Below, in pieces: positions 1 to 6,443 of a stretch of 9,618 nt of DNA. The notes below the pieces were generated by a model. It had not been told where the DNA came from. It made no database searches and saw nothing but the letters and a program-made list of their open reading frames with translations. Each line of letters begins with the position of its first letter. Within the stretch, counting starts at the first letter, position 1. Source of the DNA: Acidobacteriota bacterium (lineage in GTDB: Bacteria > Acidobacteriota > Terriglobia > UBA7540); assembly GCA_021789565.1 (NCBI GenBank), contig JAJYJL010000198.1, positions 1 through 9,618 of the forward strand, written 5' to 3'. The translations under genes and the position numbers were made by a program.

Positions 1-2
1 AA

Positions 3-611
3 GTGGGGCACCTGGTAGATAACACCAGAGACATGGAGATCCGTTACTTTGACACCAACGGCGATGGATACTTTGACAAGTGGGAGGTGTTTCTTGCCGG
101 CAATCCCAATCCTGTTCGAGTCACGACAGTATCGAACCCTCGTGTGCTGACGGTTCCCCTCATGCGCAGCGTTCTGATCAAGGATTACAACCAGCAGGTT
201 CTGCCGCAGGCCATCGCGCAGGACGAGCAACTGATCGGCGAAATGAAAAAGTTTGTCAGCTCTTCACTGGCTGCGGAATTTGAATCAGCAGCGGCAAAAT
301 CAAGCATGGCAGAACGCCGCCGATATTGTCTGGATGTGGCACGGGAGCTCTATTTCCTCAGTGTGCGGGACAGTCTCTATAGGCGCAACGCTTCCGGGGA
401 TTACCCGGGTCTGGCGCAGGAGGCGCCGGGCAATCTGCTCAAGCCAGGTCCCATTGACGGTCGCTATACGCTAGGCGACACTCTCAATTACTGGAAGCTT
501 GCCCGGGAGATCGAGGCCTTTGCGAATGACTACGGTTCCGGGCACCTTCATCGGGCATTTCTGGACCTGGAAAAGATCACACCCCCTGATCAACCCATTA
601 CAACCCAATAG
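3..611 (+). CDS. C-terminal part of an unidentified protein with an EF-hand calcium loop (5'-truncated by window edge)
   Basis: I do not recognise the family. The frame is open to the left edge and the first possible start is a GTG at base 3 with no room for a ribosome site, so this is most likely the 3' end of a longer gene. Near the start of the visible part (residues 17-28, bases 51-86) is a canonical 12-residue EF-hand loop with Asp, Asn, Asp-Gly, Asp and Glu at positions 1, 3, 5-6, 9 and 12. Such loops bind calcium and, in bacterial exported enzymes, often occur singly or as dockerin-like elements. The remaining ~170 residues are charged and mostly helical in character (many Ala, Glu, Arg and Leu), with no membrane segment. 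The gene converges on the propeller gene across a 50-base gap. An exported, calcium-binding protein linked to the neighbouring polysaccharide genes is possible but unproven. Confidence 0.6.
   Translation: MGHLVDNTRDMEIRYFDTNGDGYFDKWEVFLAGNPNPVRVTTVSNPRVLTVPLMRSVLIKDYNQQVLPQAIAQDEQLIGEMKKFVSSSLAAEFESAAAKSSMAERRRYCLDVARELYFLSVRDSLYRRNASGDYPGLAQEAPGNLLKPGPIDGRYTLGDTLNYWKLAREIEAFANDYGSGHLHRAFLDLEKITPPDQPITTQ
51..86 (+). other. EF-hand calcium-binding loop
   Basis: The translated loop is DTNGDGYFDKWE. All acidic or oxygen-bearing ligand positions of the classical EF-hand (1, 3, 5, 9, 12) and the Gly at position 6 are present. The flanking residues are short, so a full helix-loop-helix is not certain. 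Confidence 0.7.
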
Positions 612-619
612 TAACGCCT

Positions 620-656
620 GCGGCACTGCCGGAAGGCGCCTGCGAAGCAGTGCCGC
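620..656. terminator. Inverted repeat between convergent genes, possible bidirectional terminator or REP-like element
   Basis: GCGGCACTGC at 620-629 is the exact reverse complement of GCAGTGCCGC at 647-656, giving a perfect 10-bp stem around a 17-base loop. It lies 8 bases after the stop of the left gene and 5 bases after the stop of the minus-strand propeller gene, so it would fold at the 3' end of both transcripts. Neither side has a T-run, so it is not a classical intrinsic terminator. It may instead protect RNA ends or be a REP-type palindrome. CGCCTGCG also occurs twice, at 615-622 and inside the loop at 637-644. Confidence 0.6.
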
Positions 657-661
657 GACGC

Positions 662-2710
662 TCACTGGCCAAAGCTGACAGGCGGGCTGGGAAACTTTGG
701 ATGGTAGATCCACACCTGAGTGTGGGCGCCAAAATAGATTGTTCCGTCGGCCCCGATCGTCAATCCGTTGGTTGCTTTTCCCGCTGTCTCCGGAAAGAAC
801 TGCACCTGCCGGCTTGCGGGATGGATGTGTGCCAATTCACCGCTCAAGATTCCCCACAAGCTGCCATCCTTGGCCGCCTGCAAGCTCTCCAGCGGAACGG
901 ATTTCGCACTGTCAAAGTGATAAATCGACTTCAGGGTACCCGAGTTTGCATCGTAGTCCATCAACTGGCCTTCATTCACAAAATAGGCGTGGCCGCCGTT
1001 CGCTGCAATTGAACCCAGCCCGTGTGCATGGTTAAGCACCTTATCGAAGACGATCTTCCTTGTGCTCGGATTCCAGACAAAGAAGTGGCTGTTTGTGGCC
1101 ACTGCCTTGCTGCCGCCTCCCCCGCTTGGGTCGGCCCCACAATAGACGTACTTCCCATCCGTCGTCACTGCACTGATTTCTTCGTTGGGAATGATATTGC
1201 GGTAGACTTCCAGCTTCTCCGTGGCCGGGTCAAACACAGAAAGCGCGCCTCCGATCATTCCGTAATCGGGTTGAGTGCCAATGTACATCTTGCCGCCGGG
1301 GCCCAGATGAATTCCGCCCACAGGCCGGTACTGGTCCTCAGGGATACGAAGGATCGTGCGAGGGTTTGATTTGGCGCTTTCGCCCTGGTCCCACGGCCGC
1401 GATGGGTCAAACACCACCAGCGTGGCCTCGACGTATGAGATGCTGTAGAGTTTTCCGTCATGCGGAATGCCGTAATAGATTTCTCCGCCCTGGTCCATGA
1501 CTTGGTCATAGGAGATGAGCTGATGGACCTTTGGATTGTAGGAAAAGAGCGTCTGGCCCAGCTCCGGCCCTCCATAAATCAGGCCGTTCGGGAACGAACG
1601 CAGCCAAAAAACCTCCTGCCCGAGACCGTCGATCGGAATCCGATGGCGCACCGTTGTGTGCTTTTTGACGTTGACATAGACGTAAGACTGGACCCGCATG
1701 CCCATAAGGTTTCCGTTGCTGGTCAGAAACCAGCGGCCACTTGGAATGGCTCCCGGTGACTTGCAATAAACCGACTTTTCCCCGTTGCGCAGGTCGAGTT
1801 TTTCAATATCTCCGTGGCCCACCTGGTAAATGATGTGGTCCGCATCCAGCAGATTAATACCCGACGCCCCTGAAAGTTTCTCCACGCGCAGGAACTTGAG
1901 CGTTTTCGTCCGATAGATGAGAACATCGTCCCCGGCCAGTTCAACCATGAAGTGGGGGCTGACCATCGGCTTCGGAGTCACACTGGCAAGACGATATTTT
2001 TCCGGGGTCAAGGTTTGAAACTTGTGGGTTTTGGGGTAATAGGCGATGATCCTTCCGAAACGAGGGCCGACCCCGCAAAGGACGACCCCTTCGGGAGTTA
2101 CCGAAACCATGCGCAGGTAATTTTCATCCGCCACCTTGCCCAGGTCGGTCACTTTTCCCGTATGCGGGTTGTAGCAGACAAGATGGCAGCCCGGATACGT
2201 GCCGTAGTAAATATTTCCGTCAGGCGCCTGGGCCAGATCGCAGATGATGAATTCCTTTTTCCGGAACGCTTCGGATGCCTGTGGCAATGGAATCCATTTT
2301 TCCGTGCGAGGGTTGAAGCAGAGCAGTTTACCCTCATTGTACGAACCGAAATAGAGGTTTCCATCCTTTCCCTGGATGATTCCCCACGAACCGATGCCAG
2401 CGGGTATTGTCCATGACTTGGCGCGATTGTGCCGGTAATCCAGGCGGATCAGCTGGCCGTGGTTTGCCGAGTTGAATGAGGTGACGTAAAACACGTCAGT
2501 CTTGAGCTGCGGATCGTAGACGTCGAGCGCGCTGAAGGTCCAAAGGTTCGTTGCTACAGGGCCAATTTCGTTGAAGCCCGGCGCCACGCTGCGCATCTCA
2601 AGTTTGCTTGTCCGAACGAAGTCGCTTTCCTGTGAGCGAGCCGTGCCGGGCATTGCCAGGAGAGTTGCAATTAGAACTGTGACGACAACATAGATTGAGT
2701 GCCTGCGCAT
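662..2710 (-). CDS. Exported beta-propeller-like repeat protein, downstream paralog
   Basis: This 682-residue protein of unknown exact function is predicted to be exported. The N-terminus has a basic start (MRR), a hydrophobic core at about residues 6-20 and a likely signal peptidase I site near Ala-Arg-Ser (24-26). The rest is a series of strand units of the type 'G-x-hydrophobic-Y-x-G ... L-x-x-[YF]-[DN]-P-x-T', seen around residues 119-136, 167-185, 209-229, 377-393, 410-437, 475-499, 520-550 and 657-671. This is the pattern of Kelch, SMP-30 or virginiamycin-lyase-like propellers. A Gly-rich loop (GADPSGGGGSKAV) sits at 525-537 and the protein ends in PSPPVSFGQ. The start is fixed by AGGAGGAA 9 bases upstream. 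It lies 132 bases after its paralog on the same strand and is probably co-transcribed. It could be an enzyme (some polysaccharide lyases are propellers) or a sugar-binding or scaffold protein. The sequence alone does not decide. Confidence 0.85.
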   Translation of the reverse strand: MRRHSIYVVVTVLIATLLAMPGTARSQESDFVRTSKLEMRSVAPGFNEIGPVATNLWTFSALDVYDPQLKTDVFYVTSFNSANHGQLIRLDYRHNRAKSWTIPAGIGSWGIIQGKDGNLYFGSYNEGKLLCFNPRTEKWIPLPQASEAFRKKEFIICDLAQAPDGNIYYGTYPGCHLVCYNPHTGKVTDLGKVADENYLRMVSVTPEGVVLCGVGPRFGRIIAYYPKTHKFQTLTPEKYRLASVTPKPMVSPHFMVELAGDDVLIYRTKTLKFLRVEKLSGASGINLLDADHIIYQVGHGDIEKLDLRNGEKSVYCKSPGAIPSGRWFLTSNGNLMGMRVQSYVYVNVKKHTTVRHRIPIDGLGQEVFWLRSFPNGLIYGGPELGQTLFSYNPKVHQLISYDQVMDQGGEIYYGIPHDGKLYSISYVEATLVVFDPSRPWDQGESAKSNPRTILRIPEDQYRPVGGIHLGPGGKMYIGTQPDYGMIGGALSVFDPATEKLEVYRNIIPNEEISAVTTDGKYVYCGADPSGGGGSKAVATNSHFFVWNPSTRKIVFDKVLNHAHGLGSIAANGGHAYFVNEGQLMDYDANSGTLKSIYHFDSAKSVPLESLQAAKDGSLWGILSGELAHIHPASRQVQFFPETAGKATNGLTIGADGTIYFGAHTQVWIYHPKFPSPPVSFGQ

Positions 2711-2717
2711 GCGGATG

Positions 2718-2725
2718 TTCCTCCT
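2718..2725 (-). promoter_or_regulatory. Strong ribosome binding site of the downstream propeller gene
   Basis: The minus strand reads AGGAGGAA. Its GGAGG core is 9 bases before the ATG at 2710. This supports the assigned start and shows that the gene has its own translation signal and does not rely on coupling to the upstream paralog. Confidence 0.8.
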
Positions 2726-2762
2726 AACGCCGATGATTGTTGTTTATTCAGGCGATGAAATA

Positions 2763-2798
2763 GAGCACAGAAGCCCCGTGGCCTACGGGATCCTGCTC
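2763..2798 (-). other. Two-step stem-loop in the gap between the two propeller genes
   Basis: Outer arms GAGCA (2763-2767) and TGCTC (2794-2798) enclose inner arms CCCGT (2775-2779) and ACGGG (2785-2789) with a 5-base loop. There is no T-run after it on the minus strand, so it is unlikely to be a full terminator. It could tune read-through or RNA processing between the two genes. The 132-base gap holds no other feature I can support. Confidence 0.35.
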
Positions 2799-2842
2799 CA
2801 GCGTGTCTCCTAAGTAATCAGCAAATCGTATCCCAAGACGTC

Positions 2843-5002
2843 CTACTGGCCGAACGCTGCCGGAGGACTTGGCGACTTGGGACGATAGCTCCAGATGTCC
2901 GTGTCACTCCCAAAATAAATCGTCCCATCCGCTCCAATGGCGAGCCCACTGGTGGCACGCCCCGCGGTCTCGGGGATAAAATCCACCTTTTGCGCAGAGG
3001 GATCGATGTGGGCCAGTTCGTCGCCAAGAATTCCCCAAAGCGTCCCGTCCTTCGCCGCCTTCAGGCTTTCCAGCGGGACGTGGCGAGGGCGGTCAAAATG
3101 GTAGATGGATTTCAGAGTACCTTGCGTGGAATCATAATCCATCAACTGGTCGCCGGTAACAAAGTACGCGTGTTTGTTGACCACCGCTATTGCCCCGAAC
3201 CCCGCGATGGTGGGAAACGCGCGGTCAAAAATGATCTTTTGAGTTTGCGGGTCCCATACAAGGAAATGCGATTGTTTCTCGACGGCTTTGCTGCCACCGC
3301 CCCCGGCGGGATCAGCCCCGCAATAGACGTACCGATCGTCAGCTCCGACGGCGCTTATTTCCTGGTTGGGGATCAGGTTCCGGTGGACGTCCAGCTTCTC
3401 CGTCTTGGGATCAAAAACCGAGAGCGCGCCGCCCAGCAGCCCATAATCGGGCTGGGTGCCGATGTACATTTTGCCGCCGGGACCCATGTGAATTCCGCCC
3501 ACCGGCCGGTACTGGTCATCAGGAACATACAAAATGGCGCGCGGGTTTGAAGACGGCTTTTCGCCCGCATTCCACGGCTTTGCGGGATCAAAAACCGCCA
3601 GGCCCGCTTCGGCGTAAGACATGGTGTAGAGTTTTCCGTCGTACGGGATGCCGTAATAAATTTCGCCCGTGCGGTCGATCACCTGGTCGTAGGAAGTAAG
3701 CAGATTTGTCTTGGGGTTGAAAGAGAAGAAAGTTTGTCCCAGCCCTGGTCCGCCGTAAATCAGGCCGTCCGGGAACGAATTCAGCCACAGTATGCGCTCA
3801 CCCAGCCCTTCCACGGGAATCATATGCTGGGTCACTTCGTTTGTCTTGCGGTTCAGGTAAACGTAGGACTGAACAAGCAGCCCCAGAATGTTGCCCGACT
3901 GGTCAAAGTACCATCGGTTGTTCGCCGCTGTTCCCGGCGAAGCGAACTCGACCGTGCGGTCTCCGTTGGTCAGATTCAGCGACATCAGTTTCTGGTCATC
4001 GTTCTGATAAAGAACGTGGTTGTCATCAATCAGGGTGAAAATCGACTGGTTGCCTGACCCATTGTTCTTCGCTGGAACGGTGAAGGCGTGCAGCAATTTC
4101 AGCGTTTTTGAATTGTAAACGAGGACACGGCTGCCCGGCCTGTGCTGTCCTTCAACCACGTAACGGTCAGTGACCAGCGGTTTGGGGAAAACCCCGGGGG
4201 TCTGGTACTGCTTCGGGGTGATTATCGTGAAATGGCGCGTCTGCGGATTGTAGGCGAACACCCGCCCGAGCCGCGGACCGACGCCGCAAAGCACGATGCC
4301 CTGGTGGGTAACGGCCACCCACCGCACATAATTTTCGTCGGCCACCTTGCCGAGGTCGGTCACCGTCTTTGCCTTGGGATCGTAGCGGACCAGGTGGGCG
4401 CCCGGATAGGTGCCATAATAAATGTCGCCATTGGGAGCCTGGGCCAGGTCGCAAATGATAAATTCGCGCTTGCGAAATTCCGGCGAGGCTTGGGGAATGT
4501 CCACCCACTGTTTAGTCCGTGGGTTAAAGCACATCAGTTCGCCTTGATTGTACGAGCCCATGTAGATGTTTCCGTCCTGCCCTTGAATGATCCCCCATGA
4601 ACCAATCCCGGCCGGCATCGTCCACGACTGCGCGCGGTTGTGCAGATAGTCCAGTTCGATCAACTGGCCCGTTCGCTCCGGCTTGCCCTCCGTGACAAAG
4701 AACTGGCCGCCGCCCGACTCATTGAATGACGTAACGTAAAAAACCTGTGACTTCAGCGCGGGATCGTAGAGATTGAGTGCATTAAAGGTCCACAGGATTG
4801 TGCTTGTGGGTCCGACGCTCGTAAAGCCCGGAGCAACGGACCGGGGCTGCAATGTCCTGGTGCGCACGAAGGATTCCTCCTTTCCGGTGCTTGTCGGAGA
4901 AGGCGCCGATGATTGTTGAGAGCATCCTGCCAGGGCCAGGGGAAGCAGGAAAAACAATGCCATTCGGAATCTGCCGGCCAAAGAAGACTTACTCTTCATC
5001 AT
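2843..5002 (-). CDS. Beta-propeller-like repeat lipoprotein, upstream paralog
   Basis: This 719-residue paralog of the next gene aligns with it almost end to end; about 70% of the last 42 residues are identical by eye. The N-terminus is a lipoprotein signal: basic start, hydrophobic run at residues 14-25 and lipobox L-A-G-C with Cys27. Ser at +2 fits an outer-membrane anchor. A Ser/Pro/Thr-rich tether (about 28-43) follows, then the same propeller-type strand repeats. Conserved blocks include FIICDLAQAP (181-190), GGIHMGPGGKMYIGTQPDYG (502-521) and GADPAGGGGSKAV (562-574). Four cysteines (158, 184, 239, 561) match cysteines in the paralog. Compared with the paralog it has 13 extra residues near 95-113. 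The start is ATG 5002 or ATG 4999, both downstream of AAAGGTGATC; a GTG at 5008 lies inside that site. Its function is unknown. It may be a surface-anchored enzyme or glycan-binding partner of the nearby lyase. Confidence 0.85.
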   Translation of the reverse strand: MMKSKSSLAGRFRMALFFLLPLALAGCSQQSSAPSPTSTGKEESFVRTRTLQPRSVAPGFTSVGPTSTILWTFNALNLYDPALKSQVFYVTSFNESGGGQFFVTEGKPERTGQLIELDYLHNRAQSWTMPAGIGSWGIIQGQDGNIYMGSYNQGELMCFNPRTKQWVDIPQASPEFRKREFIICDLAQAPNGDIYYGTYPGAHLVRYDPKAKTVTDLGKVADENYVRWVAVTHQGIVLCGVGPRLGRVFAYNPQTRHFTIITPKQYQTPGVFPKPLVTDRYVVEGQHRPGSRVLVYNSKTLKLLHAFTVPAKNNGSGNQSIFTLIDDNHVLYQNDDQKLMSLNLTNGDRTVEFASPGTAANNRWYFDQSGNILGLLVQSYVYLNRKTNEVTQHMIPVEGLGERILWLNSFPDGLIYGGPGLGQTFFSFNPKTNLLTSYDQVIDRTGEIYYGIPYDGKLYTMSYAEAGLAVFDPAKPWNAGEKPSSNPRAILYVPDDQYRPVGGIHMGPGGKMYIGTQPDYGLLGGALSVFDPKTEKLDVHRNLIPNQEISAVGADDRYVYCGADPAGGGGSKAVEKQSHFLVWDPQTQKIIFDRAFPTIAGFGAIAVVNKHAYFVTGDQLMDYDSTQGTLKSIYHFDRPRHVPLESLKAAKDGTLWGILGDELAHIDPSAQKVDFIPETAGRATSGLAIGADGTIYFGSDTDIWSYRPKSPSPPAAFGQ

Positions 5003-5012
5003 GATCACCTTT
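5003..5012 (-). promoter_or_regulatory. Ribosome binding site deciding the start of the propeller lipoprotein
   Basis: The minus strand reads AAAGGTGATC immediately before ATGATG. GGTGATC matches the extended anti-Shine-Dalgarno complement. The GG pair is 5 bases before ATG 5002 and 8 bases before ATG 4999. The in-frame GTG at 5008 overlaps this site, so it cannot be the start. Confidence 0.65.
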
Positions 5013-5058
5013 CTGCAGTCTTTAACTGGTCGTTCGTTTGTTCATGCGTTGCAGTTGG

Positions 5059-5072
5059 ACCATACCCATGGT
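5059..5072. repeat. Inverted repeat ACCAT-N4-ATGGT in the divergent gap
   Basis: The arms at 5059-5063 and 5068-5072 are perfect 5-bp complements around ACCC. The element lies in the likely 5' leader of the propeller lipoprotein gene. It is short, so chance occurrence is possible. Confidence 0.35.
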
Positions 5073-5083
5073 GATCCAGCCAG

Positions 5084-5100
5084 GTTCTTCTCTGAAGAAC
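5084..5100. repeat. Perfect inverted repeat GTTCTTC-N3-GAAGAAC
   Basis: Seven-bp arms (5084-5090, 5094-5100) flank a 3-base centre. It could act as a protein-binding dyad in DNA, or as a tight hairpin in the leader RNA of the minus-strand lipoprotein gene. The position, about 85 bases upstream of that start and inside the predicted leader, allows either role. Confidence 0.5.
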
Positions 5101-5143
5101 TGCAGCCAGCCTGAACACGGTAATCTGCTTTATGCCGTAACTA

Positions 5144-5171
5144 CATATACTGTATTGGGACGTACAGTCAA
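5144..5171 (-). promoter_or_regulatory. Candidate sigma-70-type promoter for the propeller gene pair
   Basis: On the minus strand TTGACT (5171-5166, 5 of 6 to TTGACA) is followed after 16 bases by TATATG (5149-5144, 4 of 6 to TATAAT). Transcription would start near 5137 and leave a leader of about 135 bases. The prediction is by eye, and the -10 match is only moderate. Confidence 0.4.
5149..5168. promoter_or_regulatory. Operator-like inverted repeat ACTGTA-N8-TACAGT overlapping the promoter
   Basis: The arms at 5149-5154 and 5163-5168 are perfect 6-bp complements with an 8-base spacer. They cover the spacer of the candidate promoter and touch both hexamers, which is where a repressor would block RNA polymerase. 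No regulator gene is in the window, so the binding protein is unknown. Confidence 0.4.
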
Positions 5172-5348
5172 GGCATTCTTTGAAGTTCGTTACCCTTTCG
5201 CGGAGGCGATTCCCTGCAGAACGCAGGCATGAATTTTGCTGCGGGACGAAAAACGTACTATCAGCCGGAAGTTCTTACGGGATATGATGGGATGCGCACT
5301 CGATGAGAGTCCGGCGGTAGTCACTCCTTTTTGAAGAGTCTGAGTTCC

Positions 5349-5354
5349 GGAGGG
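5349..5354 (+). promoter_or_regulatory. Ribosome binding site of the TIM-barrel gene
   Basis: GGAGGG lies 7 bases before ATG 5362. The TTG at 5356 in the same frame is only one base from it and is therefore unlikely to be the start. Confidence 0.8.
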
Positions 5355-5361
5355 TTTGTTC

Positions 5362-6354
5362 ATGTCAAGGCGATTCTTTGACGCTGCAAGTTTGAAGTTC
5401 AAAGGTTCAACACGATTGTGTGTTTGCGTGGCCATGATGGCGGTCTGCCTGTTGGCACTGAGTCCTTCCATGGCTTTTGGGCGCCAATCTTCAGAGCAGA
5501 AAGCTGAGATTGACTGGCACGCATTGGGCGACACTCCTTGCGCGTGGTCGCCGGCTGTTGCTGACACTCAAGGCGCAATCGATACTCAAGCGACAATAGA
5601 GATACTGAAAGCAAACGGCCTCGGCTGCTACGGGGCCCTGATCTGGGTGCAGCGAAAGGGCGGACCGCCGACATTCGATTGGGAGAGCTTCAAGACTTTT
5701 GTTGCTGCGGCGCAACGTGAAGGGATCATCGTGTGGGCGATCCTGATTCCTCCCAGTGAGGGTGGTAACTCGCCTCCGTTTAAGCAGGATTACGTCCGCT
5801 GGATGCAGGAGCTTGCCCGGCTGTCGCTGAAATATCCCTGCCTGAAGGGTGTGAATATCGACGATTTCTATTGGGACACGAAATTCTTCACGCCGCAATA
5901 CACCTGCACCATATATTCGGCCAAGCAGCGCATCAATCCGCGGTTGCAATTTGCTCCCACGATTTACGGCCTCGACTCAGGGTTCGCGCCACGCTACGGG
6001 AACTGCATCGACGGTGTCTGGCTGTTCTGGCGGGACTTGGAGGGCAATGTGGGGTTGGATGCCTGGCTGAAGAACAGCCGCCTGGCGGAAAAGAACCGCT
6101 TCCCGATTTCTGGCGGTGTTTACGCGGGAACAACGCATTGGCACAAACAGGGACGACCAGAGCCCGCCGTTGTGCGCGGCGCGCTTGAAACAACGTGCAG
6201 GTATGCGAACGGTGCCGTTATCTGGCAAATGGCGCTCGCCCCTCCCAATCCTCTGCTGGATGTTGCGCGATCATTTGGCGTCAAGGGTTCTTCACCGCAG
6301 GCAGGAAAATGCGGGACTTTTGTAGAGAACTCCGGCAGCTCAGTGGGGAAGTAA
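5362..6354 (+). CDS. Exported TIM-barrel-like protein, putative glycoside hydrolase
   Basis: This is a 330-residue protein of a family I cannot name. A signal peptide is clear: basic start, hydrophobic segment at about residues 20-38, likely cut after Ala-Phe-Gly (38-40). The mature part shows strands in the order expected for an (alpha/beta)8 barrel: GALIWV (91-96), GIIVWAILIPP (121-131), LKGVNIDDFYWD (161-172), LQFAPTIYG (195-203), IDGVWLFWRD (216-225), PISGGVYAGTTHW (248-260) and GAVIWQMAL (284-292). The acidic pair Asp167-Asp168 is at the end of the presumed fourth strand and Asp225 follows the sixth, sites where many glycoside hydrolases carry catalytic acids. Aromatic residues crowd these strand ends, as in sugar-binding clefts. 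It is divergent from the propeller genes and convergent with the lyase. A hydrolase acting on the same glycan is the best guess; a non-catalytic barrel remains possible. Confidence 0.8.
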   Translation: MSRRFFDAASLKFKGSTRLCVCVAMMAVCLLALSPSMAFGRQSSEQKAEIDWHALGDTPCAWSPAVADTQGAIDTQATIEILKANGLGCYGALIWVQRKGGPPTFDWESFKTFVAAAQREGIIVWAILIPPSEGGNSPPFKQDYVRWMQELARLSLKYPCLKGVNIDDFYWDTKFFTPQYTCTIYSAKQRINPRLQFAPTIYGLDSGFAPRYGNCIDGVWLFWRDLEGNVGLDAWLKNSRLAEKNRFPISGGVYAGTTHWHKQGRPEPAVVRGALETTCRYANGAVIWQMALAPPNPLLDVARSFGVKGSSPQAGKCGTFVENSGSSVGK

Positions 6355-6357
6355 TCA

Positions 6358-6379
6358 GCAATTCGAATAGTTAAATTGC
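6358..6379. terminator. Weak inverted repeat after the TIM-barrel gene
   Basis: GCAATT (6358-6363) and AATTGC (6374-6379) form a 6-bp AT-rich stem with a 10-base loop starting 4 bases after the TAA stop. No T-run follows. It is a weak candidate for transcript-end formation in the 89-base convergent gap, which shows nothing else. Confidence 0.25.
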
Positions 6380-6443
6380 GTTGGCCGGAGCAATCAGGTT
6401 CTGCTGGGGAAAAAGGAAACAATTCGCCGGGTTGCGACAGGGT

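Noticed and set aside
1003..1035. His-Ala-His in the soluble propeller (residues 561-563) as a metal site like that of oligogalacturonate lyase propellers (PL22)
   Set aside because: The paralog has Thr-Ile-Ala at the same place, so the motif is not conserved and does not support a shared PL22-type site.
2990..3550. 186-codon plus-strand open frame opposite the lipoprotein, with a counterpart near 1022-1369
   Set aside because: Same mirror effect of the duplicated sense genes; no start signal or plausible protein character.
4142..4600. 152-codon plus-strand open frame opposite the lipoprotein, resembling a similar one at 1952-2416
   Set aside because: The two antisense frames look alike only because their parent genes are paralogs. 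Nothing suggests independent coding.
5003..5008. GTG at 5008 as start of the propeller lipoprotein
   Set aside because: The codon overlaps the Shine-Dalgarno match; ATG 5002 or 4999 has correct spacing.
5213..5227. CCTGC-N5-GCAGG hairpin in the divergent gap
   Set aside because: Short stem, no link to a promoter or start codon; it is expected by chance at this composition.
5283..5288. TATGAT as a -10 element for the TIM-barrel gene
   Set aside because: No acceptable -35 hexamer lies 16-18 bases upstream, so I did not annotate a plus-strand promoter.
5356..5361. TTG at 5356 as start of the TIM-barrel protein
   Set aside because: It is one base from GGAGGG, too close for initiation; ATG 5362 is correctly spaced.
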